64,000 nt of DNA from Nitratidesulfovibrio sp. SRB-5 (GCF_019931275.1 NZ_JAIOTY010000001.1:868001-932000); one strand, 5' to 3'. Shown: positions 1 through 8,991, numbered from the stretch's first letter. Numbers and translations are program-made. Notes: generated from the sequence alone by a model not told the origin.

Positions 1-359
1 GCACCCACCTGGGCGGACAGCACCGTGGAGGCATCGGGCAGGACGGCCAGCGCGGCGTACCCTTCCGGCCCGACATGAATCTCCGGCGCGTACCCGGCGG
101 GCAGCAGCGCGCGCAGTTCCTTCGCGCCCGTTTCGTCCAGCACGCCGAGGTGCGCGGGCCGGTGGCGGGCGGCCTGTTCGGCCAGCAGACGCACGTTGCG
201 CGCCCCGGCCAGCGCGGCCACCTGGAACAGGCCGGGGTGGGCCTCGATGACCTTCAACGCGCTGGTGCCGATGGAGCCGGTGCTGCCCAGCAGGGCCACC
301 GTGCGCGGCGTGGCGTCTTCCCATGCCCGGTCCGGCATGCGCGAAATGTAGCGGATCAT
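1..359 (-). CDS. dxr: 1-deoxy-D-xylulose-5-phosphate reductoisomerase, N-terminal part
   Basis: Only the first about 119 codons are present; the gene runs off the left edge. DXR rearranges and reduces 1-deoxyxylulose 5-phosphate to 2-C-methylerythritol 4-phosphate with NADPH, the committed step of the MEP isoprenoid pathway. The N-terminus MIRYISRMPDRAW is followed by the Rossmann signature ALLGSTGSIGTSALKVI, typical of DXR, then VAALAGARN. The start at 359 gives a usual-length extension; an internal ATG at 338 is the alternative. It lies 36 bp downstream of a PLP decarboxylase, and the cdsA/uppS/frr genes are further upstream on the same strand, a common neighbourhood for dxr. Confidence 0.93.
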   Translation of the reverse strand, partial: MIRYISRMPDRAWEDATPRTVALLGSTGSIGTSALKVIEAHPGLFQVAALAGARNVRLLAEQAARHRPAHLGVLDETGAKELRALLPAGYAPEIHVGPEGYAALAVLPDASTVLSAQVG

Positions 360-395
360 GCCCGTGTTCTTCCCTTTCCGCCGTGCCCGGCGGGT

Positions 396-1928
396 CTAGA
401 CCTGCGGGGTCTGCGTGGTCTGGGGCGCCTGGGGGGGCTGCGAAGCATGGGGGCCTTGGGGGCCCTGCGCCACAAGCTCGCGGCCAAGCGTGGTCATGAG
501 GTCGAACAGCAGGCGGATGTCGGCCTCGGAGGTGCGGTGGTTGGCCACGCACAGGCGCACCCCGGCCCTGCCGCGCACCATGGCCGGGGTCAGGAACCCC
601 TCGCCCGATGCCTCCAGCCGTTCCAGCAGGCGCACCTGCAAGCGGTCCACGTCTTCCTCGGTCCAGCCGCCCCCCTGCGGCACGTAGCGCGCGCAGGCGA
701 TGGACAGCTGCACCGGGGCCAGCACCCGCCATTCCGGCGAGGCGGCGCACAGGTCGCGGAAGTGCCGCGCCAGTTCCATGTTGCGCGTCACGATGCGCCG
801 CAGCCGCTCGCGCCCGTACGTGCGGAAGGCAAACCACACCTTCAGCGCGCGGTTGGCGCGGCTGAGGATGAATGTGGTGTTCTTGAGGTCGTGCGGGTTT
901 TCCTCGCCCAGGTACGAGGCGCGCGCCCGGAACGTGGCGAGCTGTTGCGCCTTGCTGCGGAACAGGGTCACCCCGCATTCGAGCGGGATGAAGAACCACT
1001 TGTGCGGGTCCACGCAGATGGAGTCCGCCCGGTGGATGCCCGCCAGCAGCGCCCGGCCCTCGTCCGTCAGCATGGCCGCGCCCCCGTAGGCCGCATCCAC
1101 GTGGAACCACAGGCCTTCGTCCGCGCACGTGTCGGCGATCTCCGGCAGCGGGTCCACCGCGCCTGTGGTCACCGAGCCAGCCTGGGCCACCACGCAGAAC
1201 GGGGCAAGGCCCGCCTCGCGGTCCATCGTGATGGCCGCGCGCAGGGCCGCCACGTCCATGCGGTTGTCCGCGCCGGAAGGGATGGCGCGCACGTTGTCCG
1301 CGCCCAGTCCCAGCAGCACTGCGGAACGCTCGATGGACATGTGCCCCTGGTCGGAAACATACAGCACCGGGATGCGCCCGATGCCCGCAAGGCCCCTGGT
1401 GGCCGCTTCCGGAAAGTGCGTGTGGCGCGCCACGGTCAGCCCCATCAGGTTGGCCATGGTGCCGCCGGACACGATGGTGCCGCCCGCGCCGTCCATGCCC
1501 TCGTCAGCCGCCTGAGGCAGGCCGAACAGCCGGGCCAGCCAGCCGAGGACCACGTGTTCCAGCACCGTGGCCGCCGGGCCGCCCTTGAACGACAGCGGCG
1601 CCTGGTTCAGCCCCGTGCACACGATGTCGCCCAGCGTGCCCGCCGGGGCCGGGCTGGTCGTTATCCACGCCAGAAAACGCGGATGCCCGATGCGCGTGGC
1701 GTACGGTTCTATGCACCGCGCCACGTCGTCCAGCACTGCGTGCGCCCCCGCGCCCGCCTCCGGCCAGTCGGACGGAATCAGCGCCGCCAGTTCGTCGAAC
1801 GTGGCCGGGTGCACCACCGGACCCTGCGCACACGGGCCGATGCGCTCCACCCGGTCCGCGATCATGGTCGCAGCCCGGTGCAGCAGGGCTTCGAAATCTT
1901 CCAGGTCAAGTGTCTCGTGTCGTTGCAT
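396..1928 (-). CDS. PLP-dependent group II decarboxylase (aromatic-amino-acid decarboxylase-like)
   Basis: A 510-residue fold-type I PLP enzyme of the DOPA/tryptophan/glutamate decarboxylase family, expected to remove the alpha-carboxylate of an amino acid. Visible motifs are WFHVDAAYGGA (PLP-contacting Asp) and the Schiff-base lysine in VDPHKWFFIP near residue 310, plus HPRFLAW and VSGGTMANL. The last about 25 residues are a Pro/Gln/Thr-rich tail (PQAPQTTQTPQV), probably disordered. No clear Shine-Dalgarno precedes the ATG at 1928, and CATACT lies just upstream, so a short or absent leader is possible. It interrupts the cdsA-dxr order and is preceded by large inverted repeats. The substrate cannot be read from sequence; aromatic amino acids are the family default. 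Confidence 0.88.
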   Translation of the reverse strand: MQRHETLDLEDFEALLHRAATMIADRVERIGPCAQGPVVHPATFDELAALIPSDWPEAGAGAHAVLDDVARCIEPYATRIGHPRFLAWITTSPAPAGTLGDIVCTGLNQAPLSFKGGPAATVLEHVVLGWLARLFGLPQAADEGMDGAGGTIVSGGTMANLMGLTVARHTHFPEAATRGLAGIGRIPVLYVSDQGHMSIERSAVLLGLGADNVRAIPSGADNRMDVAALRAAITMDREAGLAPFCVVAQAGSVTTGAVDPLPEIADTCADEGLWFHVDAAYGGAAMLTDEGRALLAGIHRADSICVDPHKWFFIPLECGVTLFRSKAQQLATFRARASYLGEENPHDLKNTTFILSRANRALKVWFAFRTYGRERLRRIVTRNMELARHFRDLCAASPEWRVLAPVQLSIACARYVPQGGGWTEEDVDRLQVRLLERLEASGEGFLTPAMVRGRAGVRLCVANHRTSEADIRLLFDLMTTLGRELVAQGPQGPHASQPPQAPQTTQTPQV

Positions 1929-1969
1929 GGGGTGTAAAGTATGCGAGTTGCGGCGTGTCTGGAGCTATT

Positions 1970-2073
1970 CCGGGGGAAGGGGGAAAACCACTTTTGCGGC
2001 AGCCGTTAGGCGAGTTTACGAGCCTTACGGATGGCGACCGCAACGCGAAAAGTGGTTTTCCCCCTTCCCCCGG
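1970..2073. repeat. 26-bp inverted repeat with a REP-like hairpin in its loop
   Basis: Positions 1970-1995 (CCGGGGGAAGG...CCACTTTT) are perfectly complementary to 2048-2073, separated by 52 nt. The loop carries at 2001-2032 a smaller imperfect palindrome, CCGTTAGGC...GCCTTACGG, which recurs at five other places in this window. It lies upstream of the decarboxylase gene. It could act as a transcription barrier between cdsA and that gene, or be a mobile REP-type element. Confidence 0.8.
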
Positions 2074-2079
2074 ACCCCC

Positions 2080-2209
2080 ATCCCCCTTTCCACCAAACTT
2101 TTCAATGGGTATGGCGGCAACGGTTTTTCAATTGAAAAGTTTGGGAGGATGGAGAGGGGGTGCGGGGGAGAGGAAGGAACCTTTTACAAAAGGTTCCTTC
2201 CTCTCCCCC
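2080..2209. repeat. Nested inverted repeats downstream of cdsA
   Basis: Two symmetrical elements. CAAACTTTTCAAT at 2094-2106 is complementary to 2131-2143. Then a 46-bp near-perfect palindrome has arms 2164-2185 (GGGGGAGAGG...CCTTTT) and 2188-2209. The palindrome starts 8 nt after the cdsA stop, so it probably ends or stabilises the cdsA transcript, although no uridine run follows on the minus strand. The remaining bases between 1929 and 2217 carry no gene. Confidence 0.75.
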
Positions 2210-2217
2210 GACAAACA

Positions 2218-3024
2218 TTAAAAGAACGGAAATACCGAATCCAGGGCGGCGTAGGCGGGCACGACAAAGAGCAGGCTGTCGATGCGGTCGAGCAGGCCGC
2301 CGTGGCCGGGCAGCAGGGTGCCGGAGTCCTTGACGCCGAGGGTGCGCTTGAGGGCGGATTCGAAGAAGTCGCCCAGTTGCGAGGCCACGTTCAGCAGGCC
2401 GCCCAGCAGGGCAAAGGCCCACCACGGGGCGGTGCCTGCGGCCATGCCCACGCCGGTGATGGCAAGCACGCACAGGGCAAGGCCGCCAAGGCTGCCAGCC
2501 CAGCTTTTCTTGGGGCTGACGCGCGGCCAGATGCGCGCCTTGCCGAACCAGGTGCCGATGAAATAGGCCCCGGTGTCGGAAATGACGGCGGCCAGCACCA
2601 CCACCAGCTGTTCCCAGCGGTTGAAGTGCAGGGCGGGCAGCAGCAGCACGGGCACGTACAGGATGCCGCTGGCCAGGACCTGGCCTTCGGTGAAGCGGCA
2701 GTCGTCCTCGCCGTTGCCCCAGGTGAGCAGAAAGCCCACGGCGCCCACCAGGAAGGCGGCGGCGACGCAGCCCAGCACCATCCACGGGCGGTCCATGTGC
2801 CCGGCGGCCAGTACGGCGGCGCCAAGGGCCATGCCGCTGGCCTTCAGCGGCAGGCGGGCGTTGCCGGGCCAGAACATGGTGTAGAATTCCAGCAAGGCCA
2901 GGCTGGCCACGGCCACCACCATGATCAGCAGCACCCAGCCGCCCATGGCAAGGCCCACGGTAAGCAGGGCGGCAAGGGCCGTGCCGGTGACGACGCGTTG
3001 GAAATGGGGGGATGCCGGGGTCAC
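2218..3024 (-). CDS. cdsA: Phosphatidate cytidylyltransferase (CDP-diacylglycerol synthase)
   Basis: A 268-residue integral membrane enzyme making CDP-diacylglycerol from phosphatidate and CTP. The GTG start at 3024 overlaps the uppS stop (GTGA). The reading frame is open 70 codons further upstream, but that part is the uppS shadow. Six to eight hydrophobic helices are visible. The family signature is complete near the C-terminus: SALKRTLGVKDSG followed by LLPGHGGLLDRIDS with the catalytic acidic residues, and SDTGAYFIGTWFGK in the middle. Translational coupling to uppS is expected. Confidence 0.93.
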   Translation of the reverse strand: MTPASPHFQRVVTGTALAALLTVGLAMGGWVLLIMVVAVASLALLEFYTMFWPGNARLPLKASGMALGAAVLAAGHMDRPWMVLGCVAAAFLVGAVGFLLTWGNGEDDCRFTEGQVLASGILYVPVLLLPALHFNRWEQLVVVLAAVISDTGAYFIGTWFGKARIWPRVSPKKSWAGSLGGLALCVLAITGVGMAAGTAPWWAFALLGGLLNVASQLGDFFESALKRTLGVKDSGTLLPGHGGLLDRIDSLLFVVPAYAALDSVFPFF

Positions 3025-3773
3025 GCGGGGGTTGCCTCCGTTTTGCCGAAGCGGCGTTGCCGCCCGGCATAGTCGCGCAGGGCGGCGCGGAAATGCTCTG
3101 GGGTAAAGTCCGGCCAGAGGGTGTCGGTGAAGTGGAATTCGCTGTAGGCGCTCTGGTAGAGCAGAAAATTGCTGATGCGCACTTCGCCGCTGGTGCGGAT
3201 GACCAGGTCCGGGTCGGGCTGGCCCGCGCTCCACAGCCGCGCGGCAAAGGCTTCCTCGGTGATGGCTTCGGGCGCCAGGCCTTCGGCGGCCAGGGCGCGG
3301 CAGGCCATGAGGATTTCATCGCGGGCGGAGTAGTTGAGGGCCAGGTTCAGGCGCATGGTGGTGCAGGCGGCGGTGCGGGAAATGGCGTGTTCCAGCGCCT
3401 TGCGCGCGGCCAGCGGCAGGTCGGCCAGTTGCCCGAACACCGAAAGACGGATGTCGCGCTGGATGAGGTTGGGCAATTCCTCGCGCAGGAAATCCACCAG
3501 CAGCTCGAACAGAAACTTCACCTCGGCACCGGGGCGGCCCCAGTTTTCCTTGGAGAAGGTGTACATGGTCAGGTGGGGGATGCCGAGGGTGCGGCATTCG
3601 GTGACGATGGCCCGTGCCGCCTCGGTGCCCGCGCGGTGGCCGTCGCTGCGCGAAAGGCCGCGCTGGGTGGCCCAGCGCCCGTTGCCGTCCATGATGATGG
3701 CCACGTGGCGGGGCAGGGTTTCCGGCAAAAGCATGTCCGGCGTGGGGGAGCCCGCCGTGGGAGCGTTGTTCAC
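3021..3773 (-). CDS. uppS: Isoprenyl transferase (undecaprenyl diphosphate synthase)
   Basis: A cis-prenyltransferase that elongates farnesyl diphosphate with IPP to the C55 lipid carrier for peptidoglycan and O-antigen. Motifs: HVAIIMDGNGRWA (catalytic Asp and Mg/diphosphate loop), LTMYTFSKENW, and DLVIRTSGEVRISNFLLYQ at the C-terminal signature. The GTG at 3773 is chosen because AGAGG stands about 8 nt upstream, giving 250 aa. ATG at 3734 (237 aa) lacks a ribosome site, and a GTG at 3902 would give 293 aa with an atypical N-terminus. Its stop overlaps the cdsA start. Confidence 0.92.
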   Translation of the reverse strand: MNNAPTAGSPTPDMLLPETLPRHVAIIMDGNGRWATQRGLSRSDGHRAGTEAARAIVTECRTLGIPHLTMYTFSKENWGRPGAEVKFLFELLVDFLREELPNLIQRDIRLSVFGQLADLPLAARKALEHAISRTAACTTMRLNLALNYSARDEILMACRALAAEGLAPEAITEEAFAARLWSAGQPDPDLVIRTSGEVRISNFLLYQSAYSEFHFTDTLWPDFTPEHFRAALRDYAGRQRRFGKTEATPA

Positions 3774-3942
3774 GATAAGCCTCTGCTGCGCGTGCGATGC
3801 GCCCGCGTCATATGCGCCATGGCCGGTCCGCCCGCCCGTCCGTCCAACCGCGTGTGCGGGGCGGACTGCCGCGGGCGCGACCGGCCATGTGGAATCTGTC
3901 ACCGTGGGACCGCACGTGCGGCCACGGTTCGGAGACCGTTTC

Positions 3943-4503
3943 CTAAAGCTCCATGATTTCCTTTTCCTTGGCCGTGCACTTCTCGTCCGACTTGGCCACG
4001 AAGCGGTCAGTCAGCTTCTGCACGTCGTCGGTGGACTTGCGCACGTCGTCCTCGGAAATCTCCTTGCCCTTTTCCAGCTTCTTCAGGGCGTCGTTGGCGT
4101 CGCGGCGCACGTTGCGCACGGCCACCTTGGCTTCCTCGGTGTACTTGCGGGCCACCTTCACGAGGTCCTTGCGGCGTTCCTCGGTCAGCGGCGGGATGGA
4201 GATGCGGATGATCTTGCCGTCGTTGACCGGGTTCAGGCCAAGGTCCGACTTCATGATGGCCTTTTCCACCAGCTGGAAGGCCGAACGGTCCCACGGCTGG
4301 ATGGTCAGGGTGCGGCTGTCGGGCACGCTGACGGACGCCAGCTGGCTGATGGGCGTGGGCGTGCCGTAGTAGTCCACCTTGATGTTGTCCACCAGCGAGG
4401 TGGAGGCGCGGCCCGTGCGCAGCTTGGCGAATTCGCGGTCCAGGGAGCCGAGGGCCTTTTCCATGCGCTCTTCGGCGTCGAGAAGAATGCTATCCATATC
4501 CAT
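3943..4503 (-). CDS. frr: Ribosome recycling factor
   Basis: A 186-residue protein of full family length that, with EF-G, splits post-termination 70S ribosomes. It shows the conserved KLRTGRAS in the long helical domain, [18 protein letters not shown] in the hinge/beta domain, and [13 protein letters not shown] followed by [10 protein letters not shown]. It starts 5 nt after the pyrH stop, so the two are certainly cotranscribed. A gap of 169 bp follows before uppS. Confidence 0.97.
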
Positions 4504-4508
4504 GGGGG

Positions 4509-5225
4509 TTAGCCTCCGTGTACGATGGTTCCGACGTCTTCGCCCATGACCACGCGCTTGATGCTGCCCTTGAACATGTTGCAGACGATGATGGGCACAT
4601 CGTTCTCCATGGCCAGGGTGATGGCCGTGGAGTCCATGACGCCGAGCTTGCGCTGCAACGTTTCGACGTAGCCGAGGCTGCGGAACATCACGGCGTCGTC
4701 ATGCTTCATGGGGTCCTTGTCGTAGACGCCGTCGACCTTGGTGGCCTTGATGATGGCCTGGCACTTCAGTTCCATGCCGCGCAGCGCGGCCGCCGTGTCG
4801 GTGGTGAAGTAGGGGTTGCCGGTGCCCGCCGCGCAGATGACCACGCGGCCCTTTTCCAGGTGCCTGTCGGCCCGGCGGCGGATGTACGGCTCGCAGACTT
4901 CCTGCATGGTGATGGCCGAAAGCACCCGCGTGGGATGGCCGATCTTTTCCAGGGCGTCCTGCACGGCCAGCGCGTTGAGCACCGTGGCCAGCATGCCCAT
5001 GTAGTCGGCCGATGAGCGGTCCATGCCCTTGGCGGACGAGGAGAGGCCGCGGAAGATGTTGCCGCCGCCGATGACAAGCGCCACTTGCAGGCCCATGTCG
5101 ACAACCTCGGCGATTTCCTCGCATATCTTCGAAACAGTCTGGGGGTCAATACCGAACTTGTTTTCGCCCGCCAGGGCTTCGCCGCTGAGCTTCAGCAGCA
5201 CGCGCTTGTAGCGGAGTTCGCTCAT
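4509..5225 (-). CDS. pyrH: UMP kinase
   Basis: A 238-residue amino-acid-kinase-fold enzyme phosphorylating UMP to UDP with ATP. Characteristic segments are [42 protein letters not shown] (UMP site), and [16 protein letters not shown] at 5225 is preceded by GAGGG. It is upstream of frr as in most bacteria, but here it is separated from tsf by a glycosyltransferase, an epimerase and a terminator. Confidence 0.97.
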
Positions 5226-5342
5226 GTCCGTCCCTCGGTGTGGTGGTTGTATGTTGCGTCGTCGGAAATTCGTGTGCGTTCGCGGGGCGCCGGTGTCGAT
5301 GTTGCAGTGCCCGTTTGCCGGGGCTCGTGCCGTGCGTGCGTC

Positions 5343-6134
5343 CTAATGGTGATCGAAGGGCGCACCCCAATCGCCCTCGCGTACCCGGATGTACTTCAGA
5401 AAGGCGTAGAACGCCCCGTGCGCCGCGTTGATGAAGCCTGCCCGGCCATCCAGAAAGCCCAGCTTGACCACGTACAGCTTCAGGAACCGGGCCAGGCCGT
5501 GCGCCGTGGCCACGGCCACGCCGCCCTGACGGCCCTTGGCGCGCAGGTCGTCCGCACCCTGCTGGGCGTACGAGTTGATCTTGTCCAGATGCTGGCGAAA
5601 GCTGTCGTACGGGTAGTGCAGTATGTCGCCGCGCAGGCGGCCCGTTTCGCCCTTGGGGTGGAACGAGTAGTGCGCGCCAGAGACGTGCACCTCCATGTGG
5701 GCCGGGCGGAACAGCCGCAGCAGGTAGTCCGGGTACCAGCCGCTGTGCTTCATGAACCGGTCGAAGTACCACGAGCGGCGCGGCACCCAGTGGCCGGCCC
5801 TGGCGGCCTGGCTGCCCTCGCCCCCGCGCACCTGCGCGCGCAGGGCGGCCAGCACGCTTTCACGCAGTTCTTCGGTGCATATCTCGTCCTGGTCCAGGCT
5901 GAACACCCATTCGGTGTCGATGAGCGAGAGGGCGTGGCGGAACTGCGGGCCGGGGCCTTCCCACTTGCGCTGGACGACATCTGCCCCGGCGGCGCGGGCC
6001 ATGTCCACGGTGCGGTCGGTGCTGAAGGAATCGACCACCAGGACCTTGTCGCAGAAGGACAGCGAGGCGAGGCACCTGTCGAGCAGGCGTTCGCCGTTGT
6101 AGGTGAGCACAAGGCCGGTGATGGCGGGGCGCAT
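5343..6134 (-). CDS. Family 2 glycosyltransferase (WaaE/KdtX-like)
   Basis: A 263-residue GT-A glycosyltransferase likely to act on LPS core or a surface glycan at the cytoplasmic face. It has the GT2 N-terminus ITGLVLTYNGERLLDRCLASL, the nucleotide-sugar loop VVDSFSTDRTVDMA, and the metal-binding SLDQDEICTEEL, as in WaaE-type beta-1,4-glucosyltransferases. ATG at 6134 is preceded by GAGAG; a TTG at 6179 only adds unstructured residues. It follows a UDP-sugar epimerase by 71 bp and precedes pyrH by 117 bp. Donor and acceptor sugars are not deducible. Confidence 0.85.
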   Translation of the reverse strand: MRPAITGLVLTYNGERLLDRCLASLSFCDKVLVVDSFSTDRTVDMARAAGADVVQRKWEGPGPQFRHALSLIDTEWVFSLDQDEICTEELRESVLAALRAQVRGGEGSQAARAGHWVPRRSWYFDRFMKHSGWYPDYLLRLFRPAHMEVHVSGAHYSFHPKGETGRLRGDILHYPYDSFRQHLDKINSYAQQGADDLRAKGRQGGVAVATAHGLARFLKLYVVKLGFLDGRAGFINAAHGAFYAFLKYIRVREGDWGAPFDHH

Positions 6135-6205
6135 GGAAACTCTCGTTGCGGGTTCGGGGTGTGCGACCGGGTGTTGCAATTCGTTGTGGCGCGCTGGCAG
6201 ATGCG

Positions 6206-7225
6206 TCAGGCGGACGCCCTGGGCGGCGTGACGTGCCGGGTGAACCAGCGCAGGGTGTCCGCCATGCCGTCGGCCAGCGGAGTTGTTGCCCGCCAGCCCA
6301 TTTCGCGCCAGGCCGCGGCGCAGTCCAGCACGCTTACCGGCACGTCCACCGGCCGGGGGGGATGGTACAACCGTTCCAGCCTGCGGCCAAGCACTGCTTC
6401 CAGAGTATCAGTCACCTCGTTGATGGTGGTGCCGCGTCCGGAGCCCACGTTGAACACGCGGCCCGGTCCGTCGTGCACCGCCGCGCGCAGCAGGGCGTCA
6501 GTCAGGTCGTCGATGTACACGTAGTCGCGCACCGTGCTGCCGTCACCCCAGATTTCCAGCGGCTGCCCCGCAAGCGCCTTGCGGATGAACGCGCCAATGA
6601 TGCCTTGTCCCTTGGTGGCCAGCTGGTATGGCCCGTAGGGGTTGGCCACGCGCAGGACGCGGTAGTCGAGATGGTGCAGGTGGCGGAAAACGTGCAGGTA
6701 CTTTTCGATGGCCACCTTGGCCACGCCGTATGCGGTGATGGGATCAGTGGGGGCCGATTCCGGAGTGGGAACCACCGCGCCCGGCCCGTAGACGGTGCCG
6801 CCGGAAGAGACGAACACCACCCGGCCCACGCCCGCCGCAAGGCAGGCGCGGAACAGCTTCAGCGTGGTCAGCACGTTTTGCTCGGCGTCGGTGACAAGGT
6901 CCCAGTCGGCATTGACCGGCGTGGAACTGGACGCAAGATGGATGACCCGGTCCACCCCGTGCAGCAGCGGCCCCAGCCGGTCGATGTCGCCGGTTTCTCC
7001 GGTATGGCATTCCGTGCCCGGCAGGCCCAGCGGCGACAGGATTTCCTGCGCGCGCCTGCCGTAGCATATCAGGCGGCGGCACCGGGGGGCCAGCGCCTTG
7101 ACGAGATTGATGCCGATGAATCCTGCCGCGCCCGTGACGAGGACCGACAGTTCCCCGAGGCCGGCGGGGGCGTCGGGGGGGCTGTTCGGCGTGCAGGTGC
7201 GAAGCGGATCAGTGGGGATGGACAT
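6206..7225 (-). CDS. NAD-dependent nucleotide-sugar epimerase/dehydratase (extended SDR)
   Basis: A 339-residue Rossmann protein. Residues about 22-40 read LSVLVTGAAGFIGINLVKAL (GxxGxxG); later come FVSSGGTVYGP (catalytic Ser/Thr), an AYGVAKVAIEKYL YxxxK pair, and VRDYVYIDDLTDALL, as in GalE/RmlB-type enzymes. ATG at 7225 has GGAG 5 nt upstream. The N-terminal 20 residues are Pro/Thr-rich. With the next gene it forms a two-gene surface-sugar module placed between tsf and pyrH. The exact reaction (4-epimerase, dehydratase or decarboxylase) is uncertain. Confidence 0.85.
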   Translation of the reverse strand: MSIPTDPLRTCTPNSPPDAPAGLGELSVLVTGAAGFIGINLVKALAPRCRRLICYGRRAQEILSPLGLPGTECHTGETGDIDRLGPLLHGVDRVIHLASSSTPVNADWDLVTDAEQNVLTTLKLFRACLAAGVGRVVFVSSGGTVYGPGAVVPTPESAPTDPITAYGVAKVAIEKYLHVFRHLHHLDYRVLRVANPYGPYQLATKGQGIIGAFIRKALAGQPLEIWGDGSTVRDYVYIDDLTDALLRAAVHDGPGRVFNVGSGRGTTINEVTDTLEAVLGRRLERLYHPPRPVDVPVSVLDCAAAWREMGWRATTPLADGMADTLRWFTRHVTPPRASA

Positions 7226-7290
7226 GCTGCTCCGTGCGCCGGAGCCGGGCCGGCGTGGTGGCGGTGGTACGGGCGTGGTGCGCAGCCCGC

Positions 7291-7317
7291 GAAAAAGGGG
7301 GTCTTTCGACCCCCCTT
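7291..7317 (-). terminator. Rho-independent terminator after tsf
   Basis: On the minus strand, GGGGGTC-GAAA-GACCCCC is followed by TTTTTC. It lies about 85 nt past the tsf stop and upstream of the epimerase gene, so it separates rpsB-tsf from the epimerase-pyrH-frr transcript. Confidence 0.85.
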
Positions 7318-7401
7318 TCATTCATGATGCATGCACGGTCTGCTGCATGCCGGTAGCGGTGCGGTTGCATCCGTGCGGCATGGCGGCGTTCCGTCCTGCG
7401 G

Positions 7402-8004
7402 CTAGGCTTCTTCCGCGCCCAGCTGCATGCGGACGAAGCGGCCGATGGTGACGTTTTCGCCCAGGGTGGCGATGACGTCGTTCAGCAGGTCGCGGATGGT
7501 CATCTTGTCGTCGCGGATGTACGGCTGTTCCAGGAGGCAGATCTCCTTGTAGAACTTCTTGATGCCGCCTTCAACGATCTTCTCGATGATGTTCTCGGGC
7601 TTGCCTTCTTCACGGGCCTTCTGGCGGTAAACCTCGCGCTCGCGCTCGATGACGGCGGGGTCCACGGACTCGGCGTCCACGGCGGCGGGGTTGTTGGCCG
7701 CAATCTGCATGGCCACGTTCTTGGCGAATTCCTGGAACTTTTCGTTGCGGGCCACGAAGTCGGTCTCGCACTTCACTTCCACGAGAACGGCGATCTTGCC
7801 GGTGGAGTGGATGTAGTTGCCGATGACGCCTTCGGAGGTGGCGCGGCCAGCCTTCTTGGCGGCCTTGGAAAGGCCCTTCTGGCGCAGCCAGTCGACGGCC
7901 TTTTCGAGGCTGCCGCCGTTTTCTTCCAGAGCCTTCTTGCAGTCCATCATGCCGGCGCCGGTCTTTTCGCGCAGTTCCTTAACCATCTGGGCGGTAATTG
8001 CCAT
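7402..8004 (-). CDS. tsf: Elongation factor Ts
   Basis: A 200-residue guanine-nucleotide exchange factor for EF-Tu. It has the family start MVKELREKTGAGMMDCKKAL (TDVA-like EF-Tu contact region) and CETDFVARNEKFQEFAKNVA in the core, with a shortened second core subdomain, as in the about 200-aa type of EF-Ts. It begins 34 bp after rpsB, the nearly universal arrangement. Confidence 0.97.
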   Translation of the reverse strand: MAITAQMVKELREKTGAGMMDCKKALEENGGSLEKAVDWLRQKGLSKAAKKAGRATSEGVIGNYIHSTGKIAVLVEVKCETDFVARNEKFQEFAKNVAMQIAANNPAAVDAESVDPAVIEREREVYRQKAREEGKPENIIEKIVEGGIKKFYKEICLLEQPYIRDDKMTIRDLLNDVIATLGENVTIGRFVRMQLGAEEA

Positions 8005-8038
8005 TGTGCGGTCTCCCTGAGATGTCGTGGAGGTCTGG

Positions 8039-8842
8039 TTACTCGGCGGCGGCTTCGGCGGCGGGAGCGGCTTCGGCGACGGCTTCAGGAGCGGGCGCGG
8101 CCTTGGGCGCGGCGGCCTTCTTCAGCTCTTCCTCGGCGTCCTTGCCCTTGCGTTCCTTGCGCATGGCGTCGCCTTCCATGCAGGCGTCGGCGATGGCGGC
8201 CACGAAGAGCTTGATGGCGCGGATGGCGTCATCGTTGCCGGGAATGACGAAGTCGATCAGGTCGGGATCGCAGTTGGTATCGGTAACCGCCACGATCGGG
8301 ATGCCGAGCTTGCGGCATTCCTTCACGGCAATGTCTTCGCGGTGCGGGTCCACGATGAAGGCGAGCTGGGGCAGACGGTCCATTTCCTTGATACCGCCAA
8401 GGGTGGCCAGCAGCTTGTCCATCTCGCGCTGCATGCGCAGGATTTCCTTCTTCTGGTACTTGTTGACGGTGCCGTCGGCGAACATGGCCTCGAGCTTCTT
8501 CAGGCGGTCGATGCTCTTCTGGATGGTGGTGAAGTTGGTCAGCGTGCCGCCCATCCAGCGGTTGGTCACGTAGAACTGACCGGCGCGACCGGCTTCCACG
8601 GCCACGGCTTCCTGAGCCTGGCGCTTGGTGCCGATGAACACGACCTTGCCGCCGTTGACCACGGTGTCCACAACCTTGTCGTGGGCGGTGCGGAACAGCT
8701 TAACGGTCTGCTGCAGGTCGATGATATGGATGCCGTTGCGGGCGCCGAAGATGAAGGGGCGCATCTTGGGGTTCCAGCGGCGGGTCTGGTGACCGAAGTG
8801 CACGCCGGTTTCCAGCATCTGCTTCATGGAAACGTAAGCCAT
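8039..8842 (-). CDS. rpsB: Small ribosomal subunit protein uS2
   Basis: A 267-residue 30S protein with the typical N-terminus [20 protein letters not shown] and [20 protein letters not shown], and the conserved [17 protein letters not shown] stands 8 nt before the ATG at 8842; the open frame upstream is not conserved-looking. The C-terminal about 35 residues are an Ala/Glu-rich tail ([18 protein letters not shown]), an extension seen in some deltaproteobacterial S2 proteins. Confidence 0.97.
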   Translation of the reverse strand: MAYVSMKQMLETGVHFGHQTRRWNPKMRPFIFGARNGIHIIDLQQTVKLFRTAHDKVVDTVVNGGKVVFIGTKRQAQEAVAVEAGRAGQFYVTNRWMGGTLTNFTTIQKSIDRLKKLEAMFADGTVNKYQKKEILRMQREMDKLLATLGGIKEMDRLPQLAFIVDPHREDIAVKECRKLGIPIVAVTDTNCDPDLIDFVIPGNDDAIRAIKLFVAAIADACMEGDAMRKERKGKDAEEELKKAAAPKAAPAPEAVAEAAPAAEAAAE

Positions 8843-8962
8843 TTCAGAACTCCTTGCGGGTTTTTTCTTCCACACCGGCCATGGCCCTTCAACCCGCGCC
8901 GCACGTGGCGTGGCGGGCACCCCGGGCCGAAACCGGAGTGTGCTTGGTGTAAAAGGCAGGAA

Positions 8963-8991
8963 TGCATACGCCAGATCGTGGCGGATGGCAA
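8963..8991 (-). promoter_or_regulatory. Possible sigma-70 promoter for rpsB-tsf
   Basis: On the minus strand, TTGCCA and TATGCA are separated by 17 nt, about 120 nt before the rpsB start. The -10 match is only partial. Apart from this, the 327 bp between rpsB and the next gene show nothing recognisable. Confidence 0.35.

Noticed and set aside
75-1937. A 620-codon plus-strand open frame covering the dxr/decarboxylase genes
   Set aside because: It is antisense to a protein with clear PLP motifs; composition (Arg/His/Gly-rich) is typical of GC-rich shadow frames.
2164-2209. Insertion-sequence terminal repeat
   Set aside because: Palindrome is contiguous, no transposase or target duplication is visible.
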